The notes under the pieces are model-generated. The model did no database searches. It was given only the letters and a program-made list of their open reading frames with translations, and was not told the origin of the DNA. Shown here one piece after another: positions 43,831 to 55,121 of a stretch of 64,000 bases of DNA. Source of the DNA: Marsupella aquatica (taxonomy: Eukaryota; Marchantiophyta); assembly GCA_973895155.1 (NCBI GenBank), contig OZ316899.1:2294001-2358000 (forward strand). The letters run 5' to 3'. The position numbers and the translations under genes were made by a program. How positions within the stretch are numbered: position 1 is the first letter of the stretch; each line of letters begins with the position of its first letter.

Positions 43831-44022
43831 TTCTGCAAACAAGTCCTTTCCTTGGTCAAGTCCCGGGTCAAGTAGAGATGTGCTTTGTAGTATCTGGATC
43901 TTGACTGTGTCCTTAAGGAGTGAACTGTGAATGTGCCATTCAGTACTTCCATGATAGCATACGTGCAGCATAAGATTTTAGCAGTTTCTAAATACTTAGC
44001 CTCTCTGTTTGATTTGCTGCAG

Positions 44023-44727
44023 ATGGCCAAGAATGAGAAGTTTGTCACCCTCCATCTGGCCAAGATTGAATCCATGTGGGGACTTTGTGCTGGCTCTTAT
44101 GTTTATGAAGGTTGTTCAAACCTGTTGAGTGATGGTAGACCCTGTGCTTTGGGCAAGCACAAGCAAAAATTGAGAAGGCAAGATGCAAACTCCCCAATGG
44201 GACCCCATTCACGAGGCAGAACCACACATGAGTGTTGTGTTGATGGGGCTGGTACACAGATGTACTGCTTTGCTGTGCAGATTGGCGATGAAGTGATTCA
44301 ATTTAATGAAGAGAATGGGGAGAAGCTAATGGGTGTGTCTGGTAAAGTTTTTAAGGACGAGCTTGATGGCTACCCTGACAAGATCAGGAGTGCATGTACT
44401 CAAGTAATGAGTACATTGTGGACTATTACTTATGTGAAAGACAAAGATGCCTGTCGAGCACTTGCTGTGGCTAGGTCTTTACAGTCAACTAGTGTTATTA
44501 AATGTGAGCCTAAAGTAGGACCTAGCCTCCCTGAGCCACATAGTAGTGTACATGTGATCATACCAAAGGAAGACAACAATCCTAAGTTTTTGAACTCGCT
44601 CAGCCGTAGTGACACTACTCCGGTGAAAGCCCACTTGGGGCCGCTCAGTAGACTTAAGGATGCATGTGTGAATTTTGGAGGGGAGCTATTTGAGTCCCTG
44701 AAATCTATGAAGATCACCTACGAGTAG
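44023..44727 (+). CDS. Element F gene 2: unknown 234-residue protein
   Basis: An exon starting ATGGCCAAG directly after a good acceptor (TTTGCTGCAG), so either the start codon follows an intron in the 5' leader or this is an internal exon. Open to TAG 44725. The protein starts MAKNEKFVTLHLAKIESMWG and has a Cys/His cluster in its first third (ALGKHKQK, TTHECC), a middle that could be an OB-like beta fold (CFAVQIGDEVIQF), and a Ser/Pro-rich C-terminus. I do not recognise the family. Same strand as gene 1 and convergent with the transposase. It is the only gene of F with no stop. Confidence 0.5.
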   Translation: MAKNEKFVTLHLAKIESMWGLCAGSYVYEGCSNLLSDGRPCALGKHKQKLRRQDANSPMGPHSRGRTTHECCVDGAGTQMYCFAVQIGDEVIQFNEENGEKLMGVSGKVFKDELDGYPDKIRSACTQVMSTLWTITYVKDKDACRALAVARSLQSTSVIKCEPKVGPSLPEPHSSVHVIIPKEDNNPKFLNSLSRSDTTPVKAHLGPLSRLKDACVNFGGELFESLKSMKITYE

Positions 44728-45604
44728 TATAGTGAAGTAGTTAGACAAAGTTGGAACCAATTACACTTGGATGTTTACTCCAATCTTTGTAAACTAAGAC
44801 TCAAGAGCAATCATGAATATATTTTGAAGCGCATATATTTTTCCCCACTCAAATGACTTTCCTGTGGGACATAAGTACTACCTTTTAGTAGCGGCTATTG
44901 AAGTAAGTTAGACAGTTTAACTCCACCTTGGGATGCGCTTGACTTAAAACCTCCACCTTCTAGTATACTGTGGGACATAGGTTGCATTTTTACTCTTGTA
45001 GTGGTAAGTAAATATTCAACTCCATCCCATCCCCGCAGGGCACATATAATGGATGACAACTCCAGCCTCCTTTCTCAGGGTTGTAGGTTTTGAGTTCTCT
45101 TAGGTTGGACTTTTCCAATATGAAATCTCTACTGTACATTGTCCTGCTCTTTCTGGATCTGGAACAGGTAGACAATGAGAATACCATTCTTAGAGCTGGG
45201 AAGTGGTCCCATTTGGAAGCGCATCAAACTCTTCCTTAGTCCTTATGAACTAGTCAGGGATAGTTGATCCAAAAACATTTTGGGAAATTGGGAGTCTTGA
45301 ATGGGAAGGACTGTAGCTATGTTCTAGACAGTAAATACACAAACTCAAACATGAAGTCCAGATGATTGAAATTAATACATTCAAGTGATATAGCCAAATA
45401 GACACGCCACTTGAGACTTCTCGGTTGAAAACTAAGCTTGACAAGAGATGGGCCAATTAAAATGAACTTTATTGTGCACAAGGGATTTATTACAAAACAG
45501 GTGCATGTTACTGCACATATATAGTGATTACTAACAAGAGACCTTTACTAAGTAATATTCAATGCTACCTTTCACTAGTGATATCCAATGCCTGCTTAGC
45601 CTTT
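44728..45604. other. Element F intergenic region
   Basis: Short unconserved ORFs only; the 3' ends of the convergent transcripts probably lie here or in the next kilobase. Confidence 0.4.
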
Positions 45605-45704
45605 ATTGTATACTAACTGAGGACTATCCACTGATATGGTTTAACCTTCAGTGGATAGTCCTCAGTTAGTATACAATCATATCAGTGGATAGTCCTCAGT
45701 TAGT
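45605..45704. repeat. 30-bp perfect hairpin plus third arm copy in element F
   Basis: Left arm 45605-45634 (ATTGTATACTAACTGAGGAC...) is exactly inverted at 45648-45677 with a 13-base loop. A further copy of 27 bases follows at 45678-45704, so the left arm has two possible partners. The core GAGGACTATCCACTGA contains AGGACT, the hexamer of the nearby arrays. Confidence 0.92.
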
Positions 45705-46019
45705 CCACCTTCAGGGAGCTCAAAGTCCTGTGGAACAACAATCCACATAAATATTAGTGACAGAAATAGTCAAGCTCACGCAGGGAAGAACAGTTCAGCA
45801 GATAGACTTTAGCCAACCTACTGTAGCAACTGTAATGTACATATATAAGTAAGACGGATTTTGGTCTTTTTAGCAAGAAGTACATGGCTATAATATCTCC
45901 TAGGGCTCTAACTCTAGACTCAGGAAAACCCTGAGGACAGTTGTTTAGGACATAAGGCCAGACTGGGTACTGGGAATTCAGGACTAAGGATTGACAAAAG
46001 TTTGCTAATTCAGGACTTG

Positions 46020-46530
46020 GGCCAGAGGACTCATTGAGTAGGGATGGCAGATTGAGGACTCAATCAGGGTGGAGGACTGATGACTCAGGGTAGAGGACTG
46101 AGGACTAACGATGGAGGACTGAAGGCTCCGGGAAAAGGACTAAGGACTCAAAATGAAGGACTGAGGATTTGGGGTAGAGGACTGAGGACTCGGGCACGGG
46201 ACTGAGGACTAGGGATAAGGACTGAGGACTGAGGGTTTAGGACTGAGGACTAGGGATAAGGACTGAGGACTGAGGGTTTAGGACTGAGGACTTAGGACTG
46301 AGGCAGAGGACTCAGACTGAGGACTCAGGGAAAAGGACTGAGGACTCAGGGAAGAAACCGAGGACTCATGGCAAAGACTAAGGACTGAAGCCAACGGATT
46401 GAGGACTCCGGACGTTCGGACTGAGGACTCTGGACGGAGGAACTGAGGACTAGTGACCGAGGACTAAGGACCAGCAACTGATAACTGAGGACTAGAGACA
46501 AAAGACAAAGGACTTCAAATGGAGAATAGA
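46020..46530 (+). repeat. GGACTGAGGACT array in element F
   Basis: Many direct copies of GAGGACT with variable spacers, 10 to 20 bases apart, just beyond the 3' end of the transposase gene. Non-coding. Confidence 0.88.
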
Positions 46531-46585
46531 GGACTGGTGATGGAGAAAAAATGGTGAACACACCTCAGTATCCTCCTTCATATTG

Positions 46586-49500
46586 CTAGGAACCCAAGGA
46601 TGCATATATTGCTGCCAGAGTCTCGGGCTCAACGGTGTACATTCTATATCGTCCCTTTCCTGCCTCACATGGAGTGAGACCAAATCTAAGGTGAACTACT
46701 GTCTCAGCATGGGCATAGCTCACGCCAGCTAGATCGTTCACCACAAATTTGTTATCTCGCCCTGGGACCTGTTGAAACCACACTGCCCTCAAAGCTAAAT
46801 CACCCTCGTTAAATTCCTCTCCATACGAGTCCTTGAAACTCTTCTTCACGGTGTGCAAAGTCTGCTCACATTGAAGAATGTAGAAGTCCACATTCCACTT
46901 GTTACCTATCTCAGCCTTCACTGCAAAGAAGTCACCTTGTTGAACCAATTTGGCCAGCAGCCCATCCTCCCATTGGTACAGTCCTTCCCCCACTCCCATT
47001 TCTTCCACATCAGTTCTCACGTCACTTGGCAGGACTCCTTTCACCATTACGAGCTTAAACTGTCCAGCCCAACTTATATTCTCACATTGCAAAGGTTCAT
47101 CATCTAAGCAATGAGGACAAAAACAACAAAGTTCTCTGACTTGAAGGAGAGTTGATAGGCGGTTACTAAATCCATCAAAGCAGTGTAAGGATCGGGAACC
47201 TAGGATAGGATCACAGTCCCATTTCTTCTTGCGATTGACAGCTCCCATTGGAATCTCCCAAAACAGGCGTCGAACAAGTTGGATGTCTCCATACTCCTTT
47301 TCTTGGCCCATAGCAAATTTGTCCTTGCAGAACAAAACCACATCATGGGCATTCTCCAATCGATGTCCATGGATTCCCTTCAGCTGTTCTCTCTCAATCC
47401 CTTGCTTTATGTGGCCTCCAAGGGCATCCTAAAAGCACACACCATAGTACTCATCTCAGGAAATGAAACTTGGATGATGAATGAATATAGAACAACAAAT
47501 TTACTATAGGGAACTTCAGCTTAAAACACAATCTGGAATGAGCGGATGTACATGTAAAGTAATATTGCAACTTACAGCGACACCTTTTCCGTGCCCTGAA
47601 GCATGGAAATACCACTTCATTCGTGCACCAAATCTTTTGTAGTATCTGGATACATAATAAAAAGGTCTGCAAGCCTTGAACTGTGAAGCAGCCCCATCTG
47701 ACCAGACCCAATGTTGCTCAAACTGAATTCCTTCCTCCCTCATCCACTGGTTATGAGCATCCATGCAATGTTGGACGAAGAGAGTGTCGTGACAATTGTC
47801 ATCACTGATATAAAAATGATAATGTGCAATAATGTCTCGACCACCCTCCTCATCCAATGCCATCCGAACCGTACTTCCAACAGCAGCCTCCAGAGATTCC
47901 ACACAATCTTCTCTATGCCTATAAGTGACATGAATCAACAAAGTGACCTGTCTATTATCCCAGTGTTGACTTTGTATCTCATTTTGGATTTTGAACGTGT
48001 AATTTTCAGAGAAATCAATAGATGACACTATAGTTCCTCTAGGGAAAGTTTTCAAACAAACTTTGAATTGTTCTGACTGCCAACGTGCTCTGAAATTATG
48101 CACAATGAATGTCTTCATTGTATTCAAAACCTGACTCTTGAATTCACCCATTGAAGTTCTCTTAAACACCATTCTCAACCATTTTGACTTTTTTGTAGCA
48201 CTCTCGTCTGTTCCTTTTTTCTTCTCTCTCTTTTGCTGGGCTTTCTCATCTAACTCCAAATACTGAAATGTCTCCCACTCAATAAATTGCTTGTCACCTG
48301 GATCTAACTCAGATGTACACCAATCCAACTTGTTGACACCACAATTCTTACAGGAACCCATGATACATTTCTTTCCATGCCACTGCTTCCCCTCAGCTCT
48401 TGGACAAAGAGCTCCATCTATCCAGCCCCGTACAGATGTTATTGTTGTTCTAGAAGCTACACAACTCTGCAAAGGAGCATCAACTGATGTGCAAATGGGG
48501 CAATCACAAGAGCAATGCTTACTGTGTTCATGCTTCCTGAATTTGTTGATTGCCTCCTTCAAGAGGTCCATTTCAACATGTTGCTTACAGCAACAAATGT
48601 TTCTGTCTTTCATAGGACGAACGTAGTAAGGCTTCATATACTGAAAAGACCTGAAGCCTATATTAACTCCATTCTCGTCTCTGCTGCAAAACTCCTGGAA
48701 TTTTAGAAAAAACTCCACCTGAAAAAGATGCAAGCCTTGCTTCAAAACATATTCAATCATTGTAAACAAAGATGCAGTAGAGTTCAAATTGCTTACTGAT
48801 GAACATGAAAGCTCCTGTACCCTATTGTAAACCCTATTTGAATGTCATTGATAATGACAAATTAACAAAATCTAACCTGGGTATCCTCCAGCCAATGCAC
48901 CCCATGCTCCTCGTACACATTTATACTCAATCTTAGTCTAGCCTTGTCCTTGGCGCAAGGAGAGATTCGAGTATTTGATTCCCAAAACTTTTCCACAATT
49001 CTTTGGACTTCAGCTGAAATTTTGTCGCTTCTCACTTTCCTTTCCCCCATTGGAAACCTTATCAAACAATCGGAATCTATGGACTTCCTCCTTCTTGAAG
49101 CTTTATATATGATTTGCCGTTTGATACCCAAAGCCCCAGCCACTAAAGTCTGATACCTATTCACTACTGTGGCCTGGCCTGCCAATGCAACTGTCAAGAT
49201 CTGCTTTGCACCTAGATGGTCTTTCTGCTTTGCAGTCTTCACTTTTTGCAAGCAATTCTTTAGGTCAGCAATTGCAGCAAGTATTGCTACATCTCTCCGA
49301 CGAGTCCCAAAAACTGCAGGGAGGTACTTCTTCAAGGAAGGATGGAGCATAAACTTAGTGAAAAATAGCTTCCTTGCAGACAAATTAAATTTGTCCAATC
49401 TACTCAGGATGGATGTCACCGCCACAGACACCTGAGACTGAACACTTCGTGTTCTCCTATTGGAATTCAATTCGTCTTCTAAATCACCAGCAGACCCACA

Positions 49501-50073
49501 TTGCCAAGCCTCTGTGCGTGTATTACCCTTTTTCTTCTAGTATGTTGCTCGCTTCCTTTGAGCATCTCGTGCTCTAAATTCTGTTGAAGCAGAGGATTGA
49601 TAGTTTGCTTGCCTCGAAGCTGAACTCTCCCGCTGCAGCTCTGAAGTTTGGCCATGCATGCTCTCACCGAGAAGTTGCCCATCTAAGGACCAAAGACGTG
49701 CTTCTTGACGCCCTATGCGATTGCAGAGAGTTTGTCTTCTTTGTGTCAATTTGTCACATTGTAATTGTGTAGACTGTAGGATGCTAGTAGCTTGTGTACT
49801 TGCATTCACTATGATGTCGGCAGCCTCTTGGGAAGCCTCCGCACGAATTCTACTCGCTTCATTCTCAGCAGATGAAATCATTTGCTGGCATTTGTTTCGC
49901 GCATCTTCCAACAAACCCTATCCAGCCACATCGTTACTATTACCACCATGTGCAATCGATTGTCCATCGGTGATCCGTTGCTGCCTATTACAATAGGACT
50001 TGCGTCTGCTAAGGTTTCGCCTTTCTGATCTCTCTCTTGCTAGGGCATCGTGGACTTCAGCAAGACTGGCCAT
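46586..50073 (-). pseudogene. Element F transposase, RNase H-fold (DDE-like), three exons, two in-frame TAG stops
   Basis: Exons on the minus strand: 50073-48877, 48814-47576, 47428-46586. Introns are GT/AG (62 and 147 bp) and all junctions are in phase 0; about 1090 codons. N-terminus helical/coiled (about 49914-49540), then a basic DNA-binding-like region (ARKLFFTKFML, FGTRRRDVAIL). Exon 2: zinc cluster CCCKQH...HCSCDCPIC, then the catalytic core with SSIDFSENYTFKIQNEIQ (first Asp), VWSDGAASQFK (second Asp) and HASGHGKG, joined across the intron to DALGGHIKQG. Exon 3: a basic/acidic beta-rich tail (FAVKAEIGNKWNVDFYILQC). The core resembles uncharacterised proteins widespread in animals and non-seed plants (from memory, not searched). 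TAG at 49918 and 49537 break this copy. Confidence 0.8.
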
Positions 50074-50838
50074 CCGATGTCAGGCACCGCATCAAGTACT
50101 AGACAAAACTTGGGAGGTATTGAGCGGGATGCGGAGCATCTGAGCATTCAGATTCTACCTGATACTAGGCCAATACTTCTAAACTTGCCTACCCATTTGA
50201 TCCTGTGAGCACCATGGCAAAGCTCAACAATCGCCCAAGGTCCACCAACGCTTCAATCACAGTGCTCCTCCTATGGGCAATCTCCGAGATGCATTGTTGT
50301 AAATCAAACGTCCACGATGAATCATCAACTCCCGATCCAAAGCTTCAACTATCCAACTATGCCCCATCCCCAACAACTCAGCTCTCACATTGCGTGTGTA
50401 TGGCGCAAGCTCCTTCGATGAGTAATCGACCACCATAGCCATCCCTAACCCCTAAGCCCTTCGCTGTTGGTGCGTGCCCGTCCCAAGACAATTCAAGCCA
50501 CTTGTGCTTAGAACAAAATCCGCGATCAATTTCAAACATCGACTATGAGTCCTTGTATTCAAACACACTGCGAGCCGCAACTTGCTCTATTCAATGTCAC
50601 GGGATCCAAGGAGAACATTTATACGTCGTCCTTGCTAAAGTCCAAGATAGGAATTACGCATCTAGACTGTACTTCAACCGGTCCAAATGAATACTTAATG
50701 CATTTTTGATTGATATTCAAATCCAGTCTTTGATTTGGTCCTTCTACATCTTGGCCCTTGAGTGTAACACCCCCCAATTTATTGCAAAAATCATGAGGAC
50801 TCACTCCTTTTGGTGGAGACTTTGGAGATCCTTTTTAT

Positions 50839-50863
50839 GTACCCCTCAATCATGCTTTCCACC
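50839..50863 (-). repeat. Right terminal inverted repeat of element F
   Basis: Perfect inverse of 39634-39658; followed by GTCA. Confidence 0.93.
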
Positions 50864-50867
50864 GTCA

Positions 50868-52660
50868 TGTAAGTTGGAAAATCATTGGATCACACTTGAA
50901 AGGGAAATGTATGTTGTGATCTATGCGTTGAAGAAGTGGGAGATTTACCTTAAGAACGGTCCCAAAGTGGTAATCCACACAGATAGCTTGCCCGTCGGGT
51001 ACTTCAATTCTAAGCCAAGGCTGAACCCCAAGGAAATGCGCTGGCAGATGTTCTTGGCGGATTTTGATTTTGAACTCCGTCACGTTCCTGGGAAGACAAA
51101 CACGGCAGCTAATGCGTTATTGCGTAAGGACCATCATCGTGTCAATGGGATCCCGATGCTCGAATCCGAATGGCCAAAGGTTCTGGCTGCGGCGTATGGG
51201 GATGACAGGTTAGCTAAGGAATTGCAACGCAATGGGGGTAGCCAAGGCAAGGTAAGGCACGTGTCATTGCGATTGGATCCGACGCATAATGTTCAGTTAT
51301 GGCGATACAAGCAGAGGCGTGTGTACATACCAGAGTCTCTAAGGTTAGAGGTTCTGCAAAAGTACCACAACTCGCCTTGGGGAGGGCATGGAGGACAAGC
51401 TGCTACGTCTTGCAGCATGTCGCGAGATATGTATTGACCGGACATGAAGCAATCGGTCCTTTGCCAAGTGCAAAGTTGTTACTTGTGCCAAAAGAACCAA
51501 AAGGTCTATAGGGCAAAAGGAGGACTTCTGCAACCCTTATGGGTAGCTGCGGCTCCATGGGAGTTTATCTCCATGGACTTCATTGTTGGGTTACTTGAGT
51601 CCCACGGTAGTAACTCCATCTTAACAATTGTGGATCGTTTTTCCAAGATGGCGTATTTCTTGCCTACTATGAAAATGATTTCGGCCCGAGAGGTTGCCGG
51701 TCTAGTATTTGACAATGTCTTCCGACAATGGGGATTGTCATTGCATATCCTATCCGATCGCAATACCAAGTTCACGGGCCATTTTTGGAAGGCGTTGTTC
51801 CGATTCTCTGGAATGGACCTGACTAGGGGATCAGCGTATTATCATGAGACGGATGGCCAAATGGAATGGGTGAATGGTATTGTGGAGGACTACTTGCGTC
51901 ATTTTGTGACGGCCAATCAAAAGGATTGGGCAAAGCACTTAACAATGGCCAAGTTTAGGTATTACTTGACAAGCATTTGGCAACAAAGTTTGTGCCATTT
52001 GTGTTGGCCACAGGGAGGATGCCAAGGGTGCCCTCTTGGTTTATAAATCCGGAAGCTTGGTGGACGGAAAGCAAGGTTTCTTCTGTAGACGATTTTATTT
52101 GAGAGGGGCGCCTAGTTGTGGAAGCGGCTACCAAGGGTATGACCCTTGCCCAAAGTCGGTACAAGGAGCAAGGGGATAAATATTGATGCTAGGTAAGCTT
52201 TGAAATTGGGGAGAGCGTCTGGTTGCAATTGAGACCTGAACAATACCACGGGAACATAAGTAGGAAGCTGGCTCCCAGATATGCAGGGCCCTATTGTATC
52301 ATATGATGGGCCCACAAGAATAATCCGGTTTTGATGGTGTTGGAGACACCCAAGGAAATGGGCGTGGGCAAAAGCTACCATGTTAGCCGGCTCAAGAAGT
52401 TTGTCAAAGACAATGATCCCAACCGGGATCAGGTCTTGCGTTCGGACGCCATGATGGTGGAGGACGCTGAGGAGTCTGAGGTGGAGGCAATTATGGACCA
52501 TCGTTACAAACACAAGTTGGGAAGGCAAATCTTAGAGTATTTGGTGAAGTGGGCTGGCTATGATCAGGCCGAGAGTACTTGGGAACCAAAAGAAAATTTG
52601 GGTAATGCCTCAAAGATCCTTGGAAGCTATTGTAAGCAAAGCGGCCTACCGCCGTTGTGA
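50868..52660 (+). pseudogene. pol: Element G 3' half of pol: RNase H, integrase, chromodomain (broken)
   Basis: Continues 39633 in frame: CKLENHWITLEREMYVV, VVIHTDSLPVGYF, ADFDFELRHVPGKTN (RNase H end). Integrase zinc region about 51345-51500 (YHNSPWGGHGG, CYLCQKNQ), core D in ISMDFIVGL, D in LSDRNTKF, E missing or shifted near YHETDGQMEWVNG (about 51840-51870). TGA at 51435 stands where Trp is expected. After more stops and a frame change comes VSRLKKF and a chromodomain at about 52485-52640 (EVEAIMDHRYK, EYLVKWAGYDQAESTWEPKE), which in chromoviruses directs insertion to heterochromatin (known of the family). Confidence 0.9.
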
Positions 52661-53070
52661 CCTGGTATAGGCTTTGTGAGTTGTATCCTAGTTTCACTCC
52701 TCTCGGCCTCTTAAGGATATAGTCGGATTGCATTGGTGCTAGAGGTTGTTGGGCGGCCAATTTGTTTTTTTCGAGTGGAAGTAGATGGTGCCCGCCTTAC
52801 ATCTGTGGGCAGGCTGGTTCAAACCAAAGGGGAATACCCTAAGGTGAGAACAATGGGTCCTACGAGTTTGGAGTTAGCTTACCCGATTGGACTAGCATCC
52901 TACTTGGATAAGTGGGATAGGTTGGAATTTCCTAAGTCTGGAATGCGCATACCAACCTGGTTTGCATCAGCCTTATGAGCAAACCATTTGTTACCTCCTA
53001 AAATTTTGAAGGCCCAAGGTGGTCTAGGCATGTTGGAACGTTTACTGAGGTCACGCGGACGTGACCATTT
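52661..53070. other. Element G 3' untranslated internal region
   Basis: About 410 bases between the chromodomain stop and the polypurine tract. Nothing recognised. Confidence 0.5.
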
Positions 53071-53086
53071 TTAAGGGGGGGGGGGG
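53071..53086 (+). promoter_or_regulatory. Polypurine tract of element G
   Basis: TTAA followed by twelve G, directly before TGCAAGTCGCAG at 53087, where the LTR begins. Confidence 0.75.
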
Positions 53087-54564
53087 TGCAAGTCGCAGAA
53101 CTTGACTACCTTAACACTTAGCTCCGGCGTTGCTGACTCCGACGCCAAGCTCCCTTATGGTCCAGGCCCGGATAGGCCATCCGGGGAGGACTTAGCATGG
53201 GGAGACTTGTGCGCAACGAGACGTGGCGCTAGCAAAGGCAAGGAGCCAAGCTGGTGACACACACTAAGAACTTGGACTAGCTGAGAGCTGCTCGGGTCAA
53301 GGGGAAATGGGCCGGGCTCAAGGATGACCGTCCGGGCCTCCGGATGGACTTTGAGTTCTGAGGGCTTGGGAGTGAGCTCCTCTTGGGCCCAAAGCCAATG
53401 GAGTTGACGCCATAGACAACGGACGCTTGGGGCGCAAGTTATGGCCCGATCCGGTTTGGGCCGATCGGGGGGCCCCAAGCGATGATGAGACCTGAGGACC
53501 TAGGCATGAGCACTGGGTCAGCCCAATCACAACGGGCTAAGGCACTCCGCTTGCGGATGCCTAACGAGAAAGTTAGGGGCGTTGCCAGTTGGTGGCGCGT
53601 CCATTATGCGCGATAGGATCCGGGTTGGGGGCCAAATATTTAGGGACCAAAGCTGGTCCGGGGGTGGCAGGTCTCCAGAAGCATATATGAGGGGAGTGGT
53701 GTCTCCCTGGGGGTAAGGGGGGGCCGAAGTCGTGAGCCGCGACAGTCGTGACACTATGGAAAATTGTCAAATGGAAATAGCAATATCTTCCCAATGGGAA
53801 GTCCGTTGGAGGACTTCTTAGGTGCGTGGGAAAGCTCTCAACAAGGGATACGCCCTCCTGAGCTCAACTGGGTCTAGGGGCACCATGGGTTCTTGGGGTT
53901 TGTTGGGTGTTAACTCGCCCGCTTGCCAAATCCTGCCAAACAGCATCCAAGCCGCGTTTAGTCTCCCAAGGGAGCTTGCGTTGGGGAGGCAAGGCCAAGT
54001 AGGTGTGGAGGTTGAGTTCCAAGAGGGTTTGGCCCCTAGACCATCAGTGAGGAAAATCGGGAGTTGGTTGCTAGAGTCGGGGCCATTCTGGTCCCGACGT
54101 GTTGGGAGAAGCTTTAGGACAAGCTACGCTAATTGGGCCATGAGCATGTCCTGGGGTCAAGGCGGTCAGTTGGTGATGGATAGGTCAGTTGGCCGTGCCC
54201 AAGGAAGGAGCTGTTCTGGATGAACAGTGGACGTGGGTTCTGGTTCTGGCTTATGGCATCGGGAGGACCTATCGCTAACCTATTTACCAATGTCTATTGA
54301 GCTTGAGTTAGGATGCTAGACTTGGTGAGTTCTAGATCTTGAAGGGTTACTTACCGAGGTGCTTGGTTGCTTGTGCAGACAATGAGGACCGTTGAGTAGC
54401 GGTCGTGTTGGAGAGCAAGTGCGGCTATGTATGGGAGGGGCCGCTGGCGGTGCAAGGGGCACTAGGGGGCTTGCTCAAGGTATTCCGTGGAGGCATTTGG
54501 GCACCAAGGGCACTTAGGCGTGAGTGCTGGGATTGGTGAGGGCGCTGGGTGGCTAGGTCCACCA
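53087..54564 (+). repeat. Element G 3' LTR (1478 bp)
   Basis: TG start, CA end. Its part from 53448 matches 18169-18824 plus 35866-36339 with many substitutions, so this element is much older than D. An ORF shared by both LTR copies (about 18540-18825 and 53840-54100) is noted under rejected items. Confidence 0.85.
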
Positions 54565-55121
54565 CTATTCTCCAAGATTCCATCTGGCCCTACCTAAAAC
54601 ATTTGTTCTTCTTCCATTGTGCGGCTTATAATCCCCTTTGCAAAAATTCCTTACTTCCTACTTCCTACTTGGCGAGGTTCTCTGACGCACTATCTTGCTC
54701 TACCGGCAAGTCTATTTATCCCATCGGGCGGTCTTTTTTGCAGCATAATTCATATTTGCCAAACCTCTATGTGGTGGATTAAGGACTTCCTTGGTCATTG
54801 AGTGTCATTTACTTTTCATCCCAAGTCATTCTTGGTGGGGGTCTCCGAGATTTTGAGATGGATTCTCATCAACTTTTACCTAGAATCCTAGTCGGCGAGG
54901 GGCTTTGACATGCTGTCACACTATCTGGCAAGCCTCTCTATGGTGGATTAGGGACACTTGGGGCCCACCTAACACTTCCTTGCTCAGAGTGTCATTTAGT
55001 TTTTACCCTAAATATTCTTGGCGGGGTCTCCAAGATGGGCTTGGGTCATTTGGGGCAACAGTATTTGTACTCGGTGAGTGTCTCCAAATTGGTTTTGGTT
55101 CTCTTGTTGCCCACGAATTAT
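54565..55121. other. Unassigned sequence with a two-fold internal repeat
   Basis: Two diverged copies of a stretch with CTCTATGGTGGATTAGGGAC and GTGTCATTTA (about 54765-54860 and 54935-55040). No gene recognised. ATTAT precedes the B copy. Confidence 0.45.

Larger units (their letters stand above)
39634..50863. mobile_element. Element F: 11.2-kb multi-gene DNA transposon with 25-bp perfect inverted ends, TSD GTCA
   Basis: The ends are GGTGGAAAGCATGATTGAGG (start of the 25-bp repeat at 39634-39658) and its exact inverse at 50839-50863. GTCA flanks both (39630-39633 and 50864-50867). Removing F and one GTCA restores the RNase H frame of element G (FES joined to CKLENHWITLERE). Genes: plus strand 40486-42912 and 44023-44727; minus strand transposase 50073-46586, convergent. 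Repeat arrays lie at 43.2-43.8 and 46.0-46.5 kb, with a 30-bp perfect hairpin at 45605-45677 between the convergent genes. The superfamily is not certain: a 4-bp TSD fits several cut-and-paste groups. Confidence 0.92.
18169..54564 (+). mobile_element. Element G: decayed Ty3/gypsy chromovirus holding nested insertions
   Basis: Parts in order: truncated 5' LTR 18169-18824 and 35866-36339; PBS 36344; gag 36690; protease and RT 38090-39633; RNase H, integrase and chromodomain 50868-52660; polypurine tract 53071-53086; 3' LTR 53087-54564. The LINE (18825-35860, with element D inside it) and DNA transposon F (39634-50863) were removed in thought to read it. The first 360 or so bases of the 5' LTR are missing, so no TSD can be tested; the base run after the 3' LTR is CTATT. 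All coding parts contain stops. Confidence 0.88.

Noticed and set aside
43200-46530. Possible CRISPR-like arrays
   Set aside because: Repeats and spacers are irregular, there are no cas genes, and the context is a plant DNA transposon.
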